Part shown: positions 40,786 to 48,724 of the stretch, one piece after another
Position numbering within the stretch: the first letter of the stretch is position 1
How the letters are laid out: each line of letters begins with the position of its first letter
Assembly: GCF_031954365.1 (NCBI RefSeq)
Contig: NZ_JAUSVZ010000019.1
Direction: 5' to 3' (one strand)
Origin: Brevibacillus aydinogluensis
Lineage (GTDB): Bacteria > Bacillota > Bacilli > Brevibacillales > Brevibacillaceae
Length of the DNA: 64,000 nucleotides
Made by a program: the position numbers and the translations under genes
The notes under the pieces: generated by a model
What the model was told of the DNA's origin: nothing
The model's database searches: none
Seen by the model: only the letters and a program-made list of their open reading frames with translations

Positions 40786-41910
40786 TTATGCTGATCGCAC
40801 AGGCAATATTAAGGCAAACCCTGTTTCATCACCTGTCGGTCGTATGATTAACGGTGCATTTGCACCAGATGCTTGAAACATGACTTCTTTTGCCTTCATA
40901 TGTCGTAGTGCCTCCAGGAGATACTTCGTACTGAACTTCATCTCAAAAGTATCGCCTTCGAGATCCGAGATAAACACTTCCTCCTGCACTTTTCCCATTC
41001 CCTCCTGACTGGCCGAAATGAGAAGAGAAGGCATTGCGGATGGTATCACCTGTAAGCGACACATATTGGCTTTTCCTTCCTTGGAGACGATGCTCACCCG
41101 CTCCAGTACCTTGACTAACTCATCCCGATTTGCCACAAATGTTGTTGAAAAATTTGTCGGGACTACCCTGGATGTTTCCGGGTAGGTACCAGAAATCAGT
41201 CGTGATATATATGTCACGTTTTGGTGCGTCAATCGCATCGAGTTTTCTGTGCAGTGGATGGTGACCTTATCGGCAGCATCTTCAATTAGCTTTATCATCT
41301 CTACTGCAGCGCTCGCAGGCAAAATCATCTTCGGTAACTTCAGTTCTTGATCCAGTTGCACTGTCCAAGAGCTCAGCCTATGAGAATCCGTTGCGACAAA
41401 CGTTACTGCCTTTTCCTTGCTAAAGATATGGATGCCCTGCAGGGTGGGTCGCATTGACAATACCGAGCAAGCGTACTCCAAACGTAACCCGTTTGCCAAA
41501 TCCGCTGCTTGTAACTCAACACAAACGCCGGTATCGTCCAACGAAAAGGATGGGTACTCATCAGCTTTCATCGTCTTTAGCTCGAAAGTCGATTTCCCCG
41601 CGGCAATGGAGATTTCATTCTCACCCATTTTCAGTTGGATCTCACCCGCTGGCAACTTACGCACAATGTCCAGGAATATTCTTGCCGGTACGACTACCGC
41701 ACATGGTTGAGACGATGAGCAATTGTCTTCCTCCGTTATCCGGATGGTGTTATCCGTATCTGAACCGGTAATGGTCAAAGATTCTCCCGTGAATTGGAGA
41801 TGAAAACCGGTTAGAATCGGAATCGTCGTCTGTTTTGCAACAACTCGGTACGCTTTCGAAAGATCAGCAACCAAGCGTTCTGAATCCTTGATCACGATAC
41901 TCTTTTTCAT
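40786..41910 (-). CDS. dnaN: DNA polymerase III beta subunit (sliding clamp), accessory copy
   Basis: A 374-residue sliding clamp with the three-domain beta-clamp pattern: an N-terminal SERLVADLSKAYRVVAKQTT, the central VTFVATDSHRLSSW signature near residue 175, and a C-terminal end LIIRPTGDETGFALILPV. It tethers polymerases to DNA. A clamp outside the oriC dnaA-dnaN context, next to radC, ssb and an E1-JAMM-E2 cassette, is unusual and phage- or megaplasmid-like. Its 5' leader is highly structured and shared with radC. Confidence 0.93.
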   Translation of the reverse strand: MKKSIVIKDSERLVADLSKAYRVVAKQTTIPILTGFHLQFTGESLTITGSDTDNTIRITEEDNCSSSQPCAVVVPARIFLDIVRKLPAGEIQLKMGENEISIAAGKSTFELKTMKADEYPSFSLDDTGVCVELQAADLANGLRLEYACSVLSMRPTLQGIHIFSKEKAVTFVATDSHRLSSWTVQLDQELKLPKMILPASAAVEMIKLIEDAADKVTIHCTENSMRLTHQNVTYISRLISGTYPETSRVVPTNFSTTFVANRDELVKVLERVSIVSKEGKANMCRLQVIPSAMPSLLISASQEGMGKVQEEVFISDLEGDTFEMKFSTKYLLEALRHMKAKEVMFQASGANAPLIIRPTGDETGFALILPVRSA

Positions 41911-41988
41911 GTTTCCTCCCTACTCGAACCGGGGCCGAGTGGCCCCATAGTTCGAGCCACACGTTTTCTTACCCCGGTGGTAGGTAGA
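41911..41988 (-). ncRNA. Structured 5' leader of dnaN (type A)
   Basis: Stems, in plus coordinates: cctac 41919-41923 with gtagg 41980-41984; ctcgaac 41923-41929 with gttcgag 41950-41956; ggggcc 41931-41936 with ggcccc 41941-41946. The outer stem covers the region next to the ribosome site. A homologous leader precedes radC, with a compensating G-C to A-U change in the middle stem. Confidence 0.75.
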
Positions 41989-42019
41989 ATCATTTCGGCA
42001 AATACGTTACCTTACCGTA

Positions 42020-42703
42020 CTAAAAGTACCTCTGTTCTTTTAAACTAATATACTTTCCATCCCCGATAATGACGTGATCAAGCAGGCTAATACCAACCAC
42101 CTCTCCTGCTTGCCGCAAAATTTCCGTGATCGAAATGTCTTCCTTACTTGGGGTTGGATCTCCGCTCGGATGATTGTGCAGACAAATAATCGATGCCGCG
42201 CTCCTCTTGATCGCCTCTTTAAAAATCTCACGGGGATGCACAACCGATGAATCCAAACTTCCTATAAAGATCGTCTGCTTACCGATTACACGATTTTTTG
42301 TATTCAGAAACAGACATATAAAATGTTCCTGCGTTAAGTACCTCATTTCAGGCATCATAAGTTCCGCTACATCACGCGGGAGACGAATGGAAATCCTATT
42401 CTCTCTTGGGCTGGTTACATATTTGTGTGCCAATCCAAAGGAGGCGACGATCCGCTGTGCTGCCATTTCACTGATAGACGCAAGTTCCATGATTTCTTGG
42501 GCAGACATCGAAGCGAGTTGTTGAATCCCGATGCCAGTTAACTTTTGAATGTTTGCAGCATCTGCTTCGTTTCCAATAATGATCGTCAACAGATCGTTCA
42601 AATTCGCTTCCTTCGTCCCGTAGAACGTGATGCTTTCTTTGGCTTTTTTTACAAATTCAGTTGCGATGAAATCGTATTGAAGCATTTCGATTTGCTTCAC
42701 CAT
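42020..42703 (-). CDS. radC: RadC-family JAMM-domain protein
   Basis: A 227-residue RadC protein. It has an N-terminal helix-hairpin-helix-like region (KLTGIGIQQLASMS) and a C-terminal JAB fold with LHNHPSGDPTPSKED, the H-x-H-x7-S-x2-D motif. RadC is common on plasmids and islands; its enzymatic role is unsettled. The start at ATG 42703 lies directly behind tagggaggta at the end of the type A leader. This is the second JAMM protein in the cassette region. Confidence 0.93.
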   Translation of the reverse strand: MVKQIEMLQYDFIATEFVKKAKESITFYGTKEANLNDLLTIIIGNEADAANIQKLTGIGIQQLASMSAQEIMELASISEMAAQRIVASFGLAHKYVTSPRENRISIRLPRDVAELMMPEMRYLTQEHFICLFLNTKNRVIGKQTIFIGSLDSSVVHPREIFKEAIKRSAASIICLHNHPSGDPTPSKEDISITEILRQAGEVVGISLLDHVIIGDGKYISLKEQRYF

Positions 42704-42775
42704 TACCTCCCTACTCAAACCGGGCCGTGTGGCCCAAAGTTTGAGCCACACGTTTTATCGCCTCGGTGGTAGGCG
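42704..42775 (-). ncRNA. Structured 5' leader of radC (type A)
   Basis: Same plan as the dnaN leader: cctac 42709-42713 with gtagg 42769-42773; ctcaaac 42714-42720 with gtttgag 42739-42745; gggcc 42722-42726 with ggccc 42731-42735. The block gagccacacgtttt is identical in both. A competing ccacac/gtgtgg pairing is possible, so a switch is conceivable. Confidence 0.75.
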
Positions 42776-42798
42776 AAATGTAATGTTATTCGTACCCG

Positions 42799-43209
42799 TT
42801 AGCCATTGCTTTGTTTATGTTCAGCTTCTTCCTCCAACATGATTTGAATAAATGATTGTCCTTTTGCGGCTTTCCGAATGATCGCCTGAAGGGATGTCAT
42901 GGTCAGTACTCCATCGTTTACGAAATGAACCTGGTACTGAACCATGAGAGAGAAGCTATTGTCGAACGGTTTCATCCCGCTTTTTAGGGTTGAAAGCAGC
43001 AAACTAATCACATTCCAGATTCGTTCGTTTTTCGTTTGTCCTACTGTAATCGACTCTTCCGGTTCAATATAGGTCTTCCATAAGGCAGAAGAGACCGCTA
43101 CCGGAATACTGATCCCAATCTCTTTAGCCGTATCCGATACGTCGACTAATCTTCCTTCGCATATGGCTCGTTGGAAATCCTCAAACGTTTCCAATTTCAT
43201 GACTGGCAA
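42799..43209 (-). CDS. DUF6573-like protein
   Basis: A 136-residue soluble protein with LVDVSDTAKEIGISIPVAVSSALW and RIWNVISLLLSTLKSG, the pattern of DUF6573 proteins found on conjugative and PRTRC-bearing plasmids. Function is unknown. It follows its own ribosome site (gagggggagg) behind a terminator hairpin, so it is probably transcribed on its own or with radC. Confidence 0.75.
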   Translation of the reverse strand: MPVMKLETFEDFQRAICEGRLVDVSDTAKEIGISIPVAVSSALWKTYIEPEESITVGQTKNERIWNVISLLLSTLKSGMKPFDNSFSLMVQYQVHFVNDGVLTMTSLQAIIRKAAKGQSFIQIMLEEEAEHKQSNG

Positions 43210-43221
43210 TCCTCCCCCTCG

Positions 43222-43263
43222 GATAAATAAAAGAAGCCAGCACCTCTTTTGAGATACTGGCTT
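43222..43263 (-). terminator. Terminator downstream of the 163-residue gene
   Basis: aagccag (43234-43240) pairs with ctggctt (43257-43263); the minus strand continues cttttattta. Confidence 0.75.
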
Positions 43264-43324
43264 ACGGTCCTTTGCAGTTTCCGCTGCAATTAATATACAA
43301 GCTCTTCTGATATTCCCTCCTCTG

Positions 43325-43816
43325 TTATTTTACCTTGGAGGAGCGGAATTGCTTACCGGACATGACACGAAAGACACCGTGTTCTTTCATTTGCTCTTCA
43401 TCCCATCCTGTCTTTTTCATGAGCTTCGTTGCCTCCGTTGATCCCAGCTTGAAGAAATCAAACGGATTCAACCCTTTTTCCAGGATATGTCGGGCAAGAG
43501 ATTCCCAATTCCCCTCCCACGAATACGTGGGAACAAAATCAAACTGGGTGTCTCCCACCACAACTTTTCCGTTTTGCTCAACATATTGCTTCAGCTCTTC
43601 CTTCTTGGCTTTCAATATCGCTTCCAGATGAAGAATCTCAGCCGCCAATTGTTGAGCCTGTTTATGCTTTTCTTCTTTGTTTTCTTCCGGGAGATCCATT
43701 GGGGTTGCTCCTTCATCAATCAAAGCTGCCGCTTCTATATCCATTGGTTCATCCCATGGAAATATCACAGTTTGACCGTTCATATTCATACAATATTCCT
43801 CCTCCATTTTGATCAT
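43325..43816 (-). CDS. Hypothetical protein with central coiled coil
   Basis: A 163-residue acidic protein with a predicted coiled coil at residues 48-85 (EEKHKQAQQLAAEILHLEAI, then KAKKEELKQYVEQNG). The C-terminus is a compact alpha/beta region with NPFDFFKLGSTEATKLMKKT. It may be shorter, starting at an internal Met at residue 10 or 12. The family is not recognised; the layout resembles phage or plasmid single-strand DNA accessory proteins. It lies 45 bases after the DUF932 gene, across a hairpin. Confidence 0.7.
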   Translation of the reverse strand: MIKMEEEYCMNMNGQTVIFPWDEPMDIEAAALIDEGATPMDLPEENKEEKHKQAQQLAAEILHLEAILKAKKEELKQYVEQNGKVVVGDTQFDFVPTYSWEGNWESLARHILEKGLNPFDFFKLGSTEATKLMKKTGWDEEQMKEHGVFRVMSGKQFRSSKVK

Positions 43817-43861
43817 GGGAGAAGCCGACCCATGCAGATCGGCTTCTTCGTTTTGGTTCTG

Positions 43862-44878
43862 TTAGACAGCCACCTTAGCAAGCAGTTCGCCGGCGTCTTG
43901 TTCCAACTCCACCCGAGCATCCCCCTGAAGGGTTTGGGCGGCGCGGGTCATAGCCTGCATTACGTAGAACAGGCTGTCACCGGGTTCTGCCATGTAGGTG
44001 CTGGTGATGGTATCTGTCATGGACTGACTGTATTTTTTGTCCTTGGCCAGCGTTTTGATGAAATCCAGCGGGTTTTCCACCTTCACCTCTTTGGCGGCCA
44101 AAGCCCGTTCCAACATGTCATCCCCGGCTTTGATGGCAGCCGTAAACGCTTCGGCCACCCGAGAGTACATCTCCCGCTCCCGCAGGTGAATGTGACGCTG
44201 CTTGAACACTTCCCCATCGTTGGTCCAGCGCATCAAGCCATTCGAGCAAACCAGGCGGTATACCATCGGCTGAATCGTAACCGAACGGGCGCCCACCTCG
44301 GAGTTGGACAAGTGAACCCCCACCATGTGGACATCCGGTCGTCCCTCCAGCGTCCTACCGATGTTTCTTGTCAGATCAGGGAACACGATCCGCAGGTGCA
44401 TGCCGCGCTCATCGCGGTACCAGTACGAAATCCGATGGTCTTCCTCTGTCCCGATCATGGATTCGATCATGCCCAAGAACTGTTCATCATCGAACCGGCT
44501 ATAATCCTTGGACAAGGCACCACGAATCATGTGGCCCAGTTGATTGGCCCGTGACCGATACGTACGTAACAGCCATTCCTCGTCCGCTGGCAGCCGCTCT
44601 GCGAAGTAGTTAAAGTTCGTTGCCCTCAAATCACTTGGGCAGCGGCGCATGAAGCGAGCCGGTAGCTCCAGTTTTTGATACATCTGGTTTTCCGCCCATT
44701 CGGTTGCCGGGCTGGCGGCCGCATTCGTAAAGAGTGTCTGGAACGTAAAGTTTCCATCGTCACGCATCCGAATCTGATTGGCCGGTACAACGAAATCCTC
44801 CTTTTGCTGCGCTTGACGGTTCAGTTCGTCCAAAATCCGCTTGAAATTTTCTCCTGCATTGTTCATGAAATTCATCAT
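43862..44878 (-). CDS. DUF932-family protein
   Basis: A 338-residue DUF932 protein. Recognisable blocks are MIRGALSKDYSRFDDEQFLGM and GVHLSNSEVGARSVTIQPMVYRLVCSNGLM. Such proteins are widespread on phages and large plasmids; function is unknown but they are often next to recombination genes. It starts at ATG 44878 behind gaggaggaatga, 10 bases downstream of the nuclease gene. A strong hairpin (gaagccga/tcggcttc, 43821-43846) lies beyond its stop. Confidence 0.87.
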   Translation of the reverse strand: MMNFMNNAGENFKRILDELNRQAQQKEDFVVPANQIRMRDDGNFTFQTLFTNAAASPATEWAENQMYQKLELPARFMRRCPSDLRATNFNYFAERLPADEEWLLRTYRSRANQLGHMIRGALSKDYSRFDDEQFLGMIESMIGTEEDHRISYWYRDERGMHLRIVFPDLTRNIGRTLEGRPDVHMVGVHLSNSEVGARSVTIQPMVYRLVCSNGLMRWTNDGEVFKQRHIHLREREMYSRVAEAFTAAIKAGDDMLERALAAKEVKVENPLDFIKTLAKDKKYSQSMTDTITSTYMAEPGDSLFYVMQAMTRAAQTLQGDARVELEQDAGELLAKVAV

Positions 44879-44888
44879 TCATTCCTCC

Positions 44889-45581
44889 TCAATGAACGTG
44901 GTATTTTTTCGTCATGGGACATTCACGGATAAAGCTGCAGGTGGTGCAGCCACTTCCCAATTTGGGCGGGAATGCTATCTCCGGTGGCGTCCCTTTTTTT
45001 AGTTCCTGATAGGCGTTTCTCGCCTGATGAATCTGCGTCTTGGCCCATTCGAGGGTTTCCGCAATCGCTTCAGGCGTTACCTGTGCTGTTTTGATTTCAT
45101 ACTTTCTCGGAAACAGATAAGCGACATCCGAAGCGTAAAGGCCGGATTGCCATGCGCTCCAAGCATAGAGAAGCAGTTGCTTGGGCTTCTGCGTGACCTC
45201 ATAAACTGCCCAGGATGTTTTCCAGTCGTAAATTGAAAGGGAAAACATATCGTATTGGACAATGAGATCAATCACCCCATGGAACAGATCCGTTTCCGTA
45301 ATGGGAGTGATGATTTCACGCTCGACCGCTACAATTTCCCCTTTGAAAATGTGGGTCTGCAACAGTCGATACGCCTTTATCGCCAACTCCTGCACGTCTT
45401 TCGGAATTCCCACCGGCGGAGGCTGCCTTAAAACAGAAGAAGCAATGACTTCGTGGAATTGCTTCCCGATCGCCATTGCTTCCGTTTCCTTCTCCGGCAT
45501 CCCCAACACGTACCGGAAATAGTACGCGTGGGGGCAGGAGTCATATTTGAAGAGTCGGCTATAACTCCATTTCCAGGTCAC
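44889..45581 (-). CDS. PD-(D/E)XK nuclease with Fe-S-type cysteine cluster (Cas4/RecB-like)
   Basis: A 230-residue nuclease. SYSRLFKYDSCPHAYYFRY at the start gives the first Cys and the family helix. IGKQFHEVI follows, then GVIDLIVQYD and IYDWKTSW for the D...D-x-K catalytic core. CTTCSFIRECPM near the end completes a four-Cys cluster. Cas4/AddB-type proteins process single-stranded ends. The start is GTG 45581 behind gaaggagagaacggc, overlapping the CHC2 gene by 4 bases. Confidence 0.88.
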   Translation of the reverse strand: MTWKWSYSRLFKYDSCPHAYYFRYVLGMPEKETEAMAIGKQFHEVIASSVLRQPPPVGIPKDVQELAIKAYRLLQTHIFKGEIVAVEREIITPITETDLFHGVIDLIVQYDMFSLSIYDWKTSWAVYEVTQKPKQLLLYAWSAWQSGLYASDVAYLFPRKYEIKTAQVTPEAIAETLEWAKTQIHQARNAYQELKKGTPPEIAFPPKLGSGCTTCSFIRECPMTKKYHVH

Positions 45582-46330
45582 GCCGTTCTCTCCTTCATGT
45601 TTTGCAACTCTCGCTGAATGGTACCTTCCAAATCCGCCGCTTTCTCTTCGTTCCGAATCGCTTCTACAAGTTCACGAACGATGACATCCGCTCGTTTGGC
45701 CCATTCCGCCCACAAATCTTTGGGGAGCTGATGCATCTTCACGGCGCGCTCCCAAAGACTTTCAATGCCGGTTTCTTTTTCGGTTTTTCTGACGAAATTC
45801 TCCGCGGCTTTTTCATTCGCCAGGTATTTGCCAATCAGAAGGACATGGAACGCTTCCTTCGATTTCTCAGACGTGAAAAGTTGCCACTCCCGCCATGCCC
45901 ATTGAAGAACCGCGCGTGCATAATTCGGGTTGGTGTGAAACATTTTCCCGTCGATCTTCCCGAGAAAGCCCATCAGTTTCCATTGGTGTGCGGAAAGCTT
46001 CATCGCAGGATGATCTTCCCATGTCTTTTTCTTCCGCTTTTTCCTTCGGGCGGCTTCGTGTATGGCCTTGTATTCATCGATCACTTCTTGTTCGCCTTTT
46101 CCCTCCAGACGACCGATGAACCTGGCCACTCCCCCTTTTTCCTGGCAGCGAAAGCAGTGAAACGTATTCTTGATGGGATTCAGATACAGATGGAACCCGC
46201 GATCCGCTGTACCGACAATCTCTACGCAGAATGGGCAATGGACGCGAATCTCACCTCTCGGCGCAGCCTTTTGCTGTGCCAAGAGATTAGAACGATCAGC
46301 AACGTCAAGGATTTCAGGAAAAATGCTCAT
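45578..46330 (-). CDS. CHC2-like zinc-finger protein (primase N-domain type)
   Basis: A 250-residue protein. Residues 30-65 form a primase-type zinc ribbon (HCPFC then FHCFRCQEKGG). A basic KKRKKKTWED patch and a helical C-terminal region follow. There is no Toprim domain, so it is not a complete DnaG. Such split zinc-finger proteins accompany plasmid replication genes. It overlaps both neighbours by 4 bases, in a tight cluster with the nuclease and the 349-residue protein. Confidence 0.8.
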   Translation of the reverse strand: MSIFPEILDVADRSNLLAQQKAAPRGEIRVHCPFCVEIVGTADRGFHLYLNPIKNTFHCFRCQEKGGVARFIGRLEGKGEQEVIDEYKAIHEAARRKKRKKKTWEDHPAMKLSAHQWKLMGFLGKIDGKMFHTNPNYARAVLQWAWREWQLFTSEKSKEAFHVLLIGKYLANEKAAENFVRKTEKETGIESLWERAVKMHQLPKDLWAEWAKRADVIVRELVEAIRNEEKAADLEGTIQRELQNMKERTA

Positions 46331-47376
46331 GCACTGCGCACCTCCTGAATCTCTTGTCCGCTGCGGCCGGCAATTGCCTCAAAATCTCCCATCGTACGGG
46401 TAAGGAACTTTAACAATTGTCCCCCCATCAAGTTATTTAAGTCTTGTTGGGCCACCGGATGATCTTCCGGAATCAGGACTTTGCTGCCGTTATGCAGGAA
46501 CAAAATAAAGCAAGGGGTGTCGTTGATGGCTGTTCCTTGTACATCCGTTACGGTGCCCGTAATCCAACGGGGCGTATCGGACGGAGTGATGGCAGCGTGT
46601 TCCTTATGAGCACCGGATTGATTTTGTGGCGAATGCTTCCCTTCTTGTCCTTGCATCCGGTTTGACGTCCTTCTGCTTTCATTCCTGTTGTGCCCAGGCG
46701 CTCCATTCTCACGTTGCAGGTTGGGTTCATAGGTTGGAGCCGCTTCTGCCCAATCCTTCAAGTCCTCAACATCCTGGGTAAAGATACCCGAAGAACGGGT
46801 TGCTGAAAGCACAGCGTCAATCAACCCGCGCTTCTTGGCCATCTTCAGAACGGTATTCCATAATGAGTGGAGATCCTCATTTTCGACGCGGTATTTGATA
46901 TAGGTTCCGTTTCCGTTCTTTCTCGGAAAACTCTTCTGTACCAAGGAGTTTTTATCAATTCCCCTCGGTAGCTCACTTTCGAAGACCCAACGATAGCGAT
47001 ATCGGCTTTCCATGGTATTGGCTTCCCCAACACCGTCAGCAATGGTTACACCGCTGCGACGATGGATCAGGCTTATCGTTACCCGAGCTCGATAGTAGCC
47101 GGTTTCTCTTTCTGCCGTTTCTTCGATCATCTTTACAATCGGAGAGAATCCATACAGTTCGCATAGTTTTTCGGCACCAGCTTTCAGCAACGTGGGTTTC
47201 GCGGTACCTTCCAAGACGCCGTAATCTTGCCCCTCAATCATGACTTCCTTAAAGAATTGTTGCGTCAGATTGAGTTTTTGTTTCATTTCCTGTAACACAG
47301 CGTGCATCTCTTGCGAACTGTAGCCCTCCATCAAGCGAGTTTCCTGTCCGTCGATGATCGTCAGTTGGTTATTCAT
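46327..47376 (-). CDS. Putative single-strand DNA processing protein (unassigned family)
   Basis: A 349-residue protein. The N-terminal block (QQFFKEVMIEGQDYGVLEGT then KPTLLKAGAEKLCELYG) recurs, in my recollection, in phage and plasmid proteins near recombination genes. Residues 225-275 form a polar, Asn/Gln/His-rich linker, and the C-terminal domain looks like an OB or beta fold. Co-transcription with CHC2 and Cas4-like genes, and an ssb-type leader in front, support a role in replication or annealing. The family is not firmly assigned. Confidence 0.7.
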   Translation of the reverse strand: MNNQLTIIDGQETRLMEGYSSQEMHAVLQEMKQKLNLTQQFFKEVMIEGQDYGVLEGTAKPTLLKAGAEKLCELYGFSPIVKMIEETAERETGYYRARVTISLIHRRSGVTIADGVGEANTMESRYRYRWVFESELPRGIDKNSLVQKSFPRKNGNGTYIKYRVENEDLHSLWNTVLKMAKKRGLIDAVLSATRSSGIFTQDVEDLKDWAEAAPTYEPNLQRENGAPGHNRNESRRTSNRMQGQEGKHSPQNQSGAHKEHAAITPSDTPRWITGTVTDVQGTAINDTPCFILFLHNGSKVLIPEDHPVAQQDLNNLMGGQLLKFLTRTMGDFEAIAGRSGQEIQEVRSA

Positions 47377-47433
47377 CGTTTCTCCTTTCTTCGCCTCTCG
47401 GCTAACGTGCTATTGTTATCTCCCGCACGAGGG
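47377..47433 (-). ncRNA. Structured 5' leader of the 349-residue gene (type B)
   Basis: On the minus strand gcacg...cgtgc (47425-47429 with 47406-47410) and a gcc-gaga-ggc tetraloop hairpin (47393-47402) precede the ribosome site. The block cgtgctattgttay...ccgcacgaggg is nearly identical to the ssb leader at 47972-47998. Confidence 0.72.
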
Positions 47434-47445
47434 ATTTGGTGTATA

Positions 47446-47482
47446 CAAAAAGACTTCTCCCGAACCATCAAAGGAGAAGTCT
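47446..47482 (-). terminator. Terminator between ssb and the type B leader
   Basis: agacttctcc (47451-47460) is a perfect complement of ggagaagtct (47473-47482); the minus strand continues ttttgtatac. Confidence 0.85.
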
Positions 47483-47507
47483 TTATTGTCCTGCGGTGAC
47501 CGATTCC

Positions 47508-47942
47508 CTAGAACGGCAAATCGTCATCCGTAATATTGATTGGTTTTCCTGTGCCAGCAAACGGATCGGCAAATGGATCAGCAAAAGGATCATGACGAGG
47601 TTGTTGGTCGTTCTCACGAGTATCTTCGGCTTTATCAAGGAAATAAACACGGTCCGCCACAACCTCCGTCACGAATACCTTTCGTCCTTCCTGGTTTTCA
47701 TAAGACCGCGTTTGCAGTCTCCCTTCAACACCGGCTTGTCGACCCTTGCGTAAGTAGCTTGCGCACAGATCGGCAAGTTTCTGCCAGGTTACGATGTTAA
47801 TAAAATCTGCTTGCCTGTCTCCTTCTTGATTGGCAAACGGACGATTCACAGCCAACGTAAACGTCGTAACTCCAATTCCGTTTGTTGTGTAGCGCATTTC
47901 TGGATCTTTTGTCAGCCTACCAATCAAGGCAACTCGATTCAT
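47508..47942 (-). CDS. ssb: Single-stranded DNA-binding protein
   Basis: A 144-residue SSB. The OB fold begins MNRVALIGRLTKDPEMRYT and includes FTLAVNRPF and FINIVTWQKLADLCASYLRKG. A flexible linker ends in the acidic tip ITDDDLPF that recruits partner proteins. It coats single-stranded DNA during replication or conjugative transfer. It has its own structured leader and terminator. A plasmid SSB beside dnaN and the CHC2 protein suggests partial self-sufficiency in replication. Confidence 0.95.
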   Translation of the reverse strand: MNRVALIGRLTKDPEMRYTTNGIGVTTFTLAVNRPFANQEGDRQADFINIVTWQKLADLCASYLRKGRQAGVEGRLQTRSYENQEGRKVFVTEVVADRVYFLDKAEDTRENDQQPRHDPFADPFADPFAGTGKPINITDDDLPF

Positions 47943-47999
47943 GTCTTCTCCTATCCGCCGAATTCTCGGCCCGTGCTATTGTTACGCCCGCACGAGGGC
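47943..47999 (-). ncRNA. Structured 5' leader of ssb (type B)
   Basis: gcacg 47990-47994 pairs with cgtgc 47972-47976. A gccga-gaat-tcggc hairpin occupies 47957-47970, replacing the shorter gcc-gaga-ggc of the sister leader. The ribosome site ataggag follows immediately. Confidence 0.72.
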
Positions 48000-48001
48000 C
48001 A

Positions 48002-48043
48002 AAATAAAAAAAGACTTCCTAACCTCAACGGTTGAAAAGTCTT
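48002..48043 (-). terminator. Terminator of the PIN-toxin gene pair
   Basis: aagactt (48011-48017) pairs with aagtctt (48037-48043), and the minus strand continues tttttttatttt. It lies just downstream of the PIN gene. Confidence 0.82.
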
Positions 48044-48067
48044 GGCTTCCTGTGCCTGTTGAAAAAA

Positions 48068-48508
48068 TCATGTCAGGCTGTATTTACTTACAAACTCCTC
48101 CGGGGTCAAAAACTCAATCGTTTGAATGAGTCTTTTCCCCTCTTCATCGGTGACGTACTCTTGAAGTTTCGTTAGGCTCCCATCATTGGAGACGACCACT
48201 TGTGCACCACCATCAATGGCGCACTCAATAAACATGGAGTCATCCGGATCGCAGCACCAGGAATACACGGTTGTTGAGCACACCCTTTTGGCCCGAAGCA
48301 AATATGTCGCTGCGACTCTCAAGGGTGGTTTCGGGTTTTGCCCTTTCTTTTCTGCGACGATGATAATCGTAGCCGCAAGCTCTTTCGCCATCTCATCCGT
48401 CATGAGTATCCGATGTTCCCGAATGGACAGCGAAAGAGCCCTTTGAGCCATCCTGTTTTGTTCCATCGTCGCGCGAATGATTGTGCTGGTGTCGATCACC
48501 ACGTTCAT
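48068..48508 (-). CDS. PIN-domain protein (probable toxin of a toxin-antitoxin pair)
   Basis: A 146-residue PIN protein. The acidic nuclease residues are visible in VVIDTSTIIRA (first Asp), TDEMAKELAATI (Glu) and WCCDPDDSMFIECAIDGGAQVVVSND (later Asp cluster). It is of the COG1569/PIN_3 type. PIN toxins cleave RNA. The upstream 50-residue gene overlaps it by 4 bases, the usual antitoxin arrangement, which would stabilise this replicon. Confidence 0.85.
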   Translation of the reverse strand: MNVVIDTSTIIRATMEQNRMAQRALSLSIREHRILMTDEMAKELAATIIIVAEKKGQNPKPPLRVAATYLLRAKRVCSTTVYSWCCDPDDSMFIECAIDGGAQVVVSNDGSLTKLQEYVTDEEGKRLIQTIEFLTPEEFVSKYSLT

Positions 48509-48657
48509 TGTTCCACCACCTTGCGGATGGATCTGCGAACGTCTTTAATGATCGCATCCAGTTCTTCATCACTTAATGGCTCCGTGTGTGCTGCCTCTTT
48601 CCAACACTCCTCCAGTTCTTTTTCAAGAATGTCCATGTCATCCCTCTCCTTTTGCAT
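48505..48657 (-). CDS. Putative antitoxin partner of the PIN protein
   Basis: A 50-residue acidic helical protein (DILEKELEECWKEAAHTEPL then SDEELDAIIKDVRRSIRKVV). ATG 48657 is chosen behind atcaaaggaggtggaatag. It is too short to contain an obvious DNA-binding domain; the helices could wrap the toxin. The identification as antitoxin is from size, overlap and order. Confidence 0.68.
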   Translation of the reverse strand: MQKERDDMDILEKELEECWKEAAHTEPLSDEELDAIIKDVRRSIRKVVEQ

Positions 48658-48724
48658 ATCTATTCCACCTCCTTTGATACAACGTCTTTCTACCCATTGT
48701 ATCTCAGAGGAGATGTCCTGAAAA

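Noticed and set aside
40786..41910. Chromosomal origin region suggested by dnaN
   Set aside because: No dnaA, recF, gyrB or DnaA-box cluster nearby; surrounding genes are plasmid-type.
43487..44554. 355-residue open frame on the plus strand
   Set aside because: It is antisense to the DUF932 and coiled-coil genes, both with clear starts and family motifs; codon use there is that of the opposite strand.
45602..46348. 248-residue open frame on the plus strand
   Set aside because: Antisense to the CHC2 zinc-finger gene, which has clear C-x2-C motifs and tight overlaps with its neighbours.
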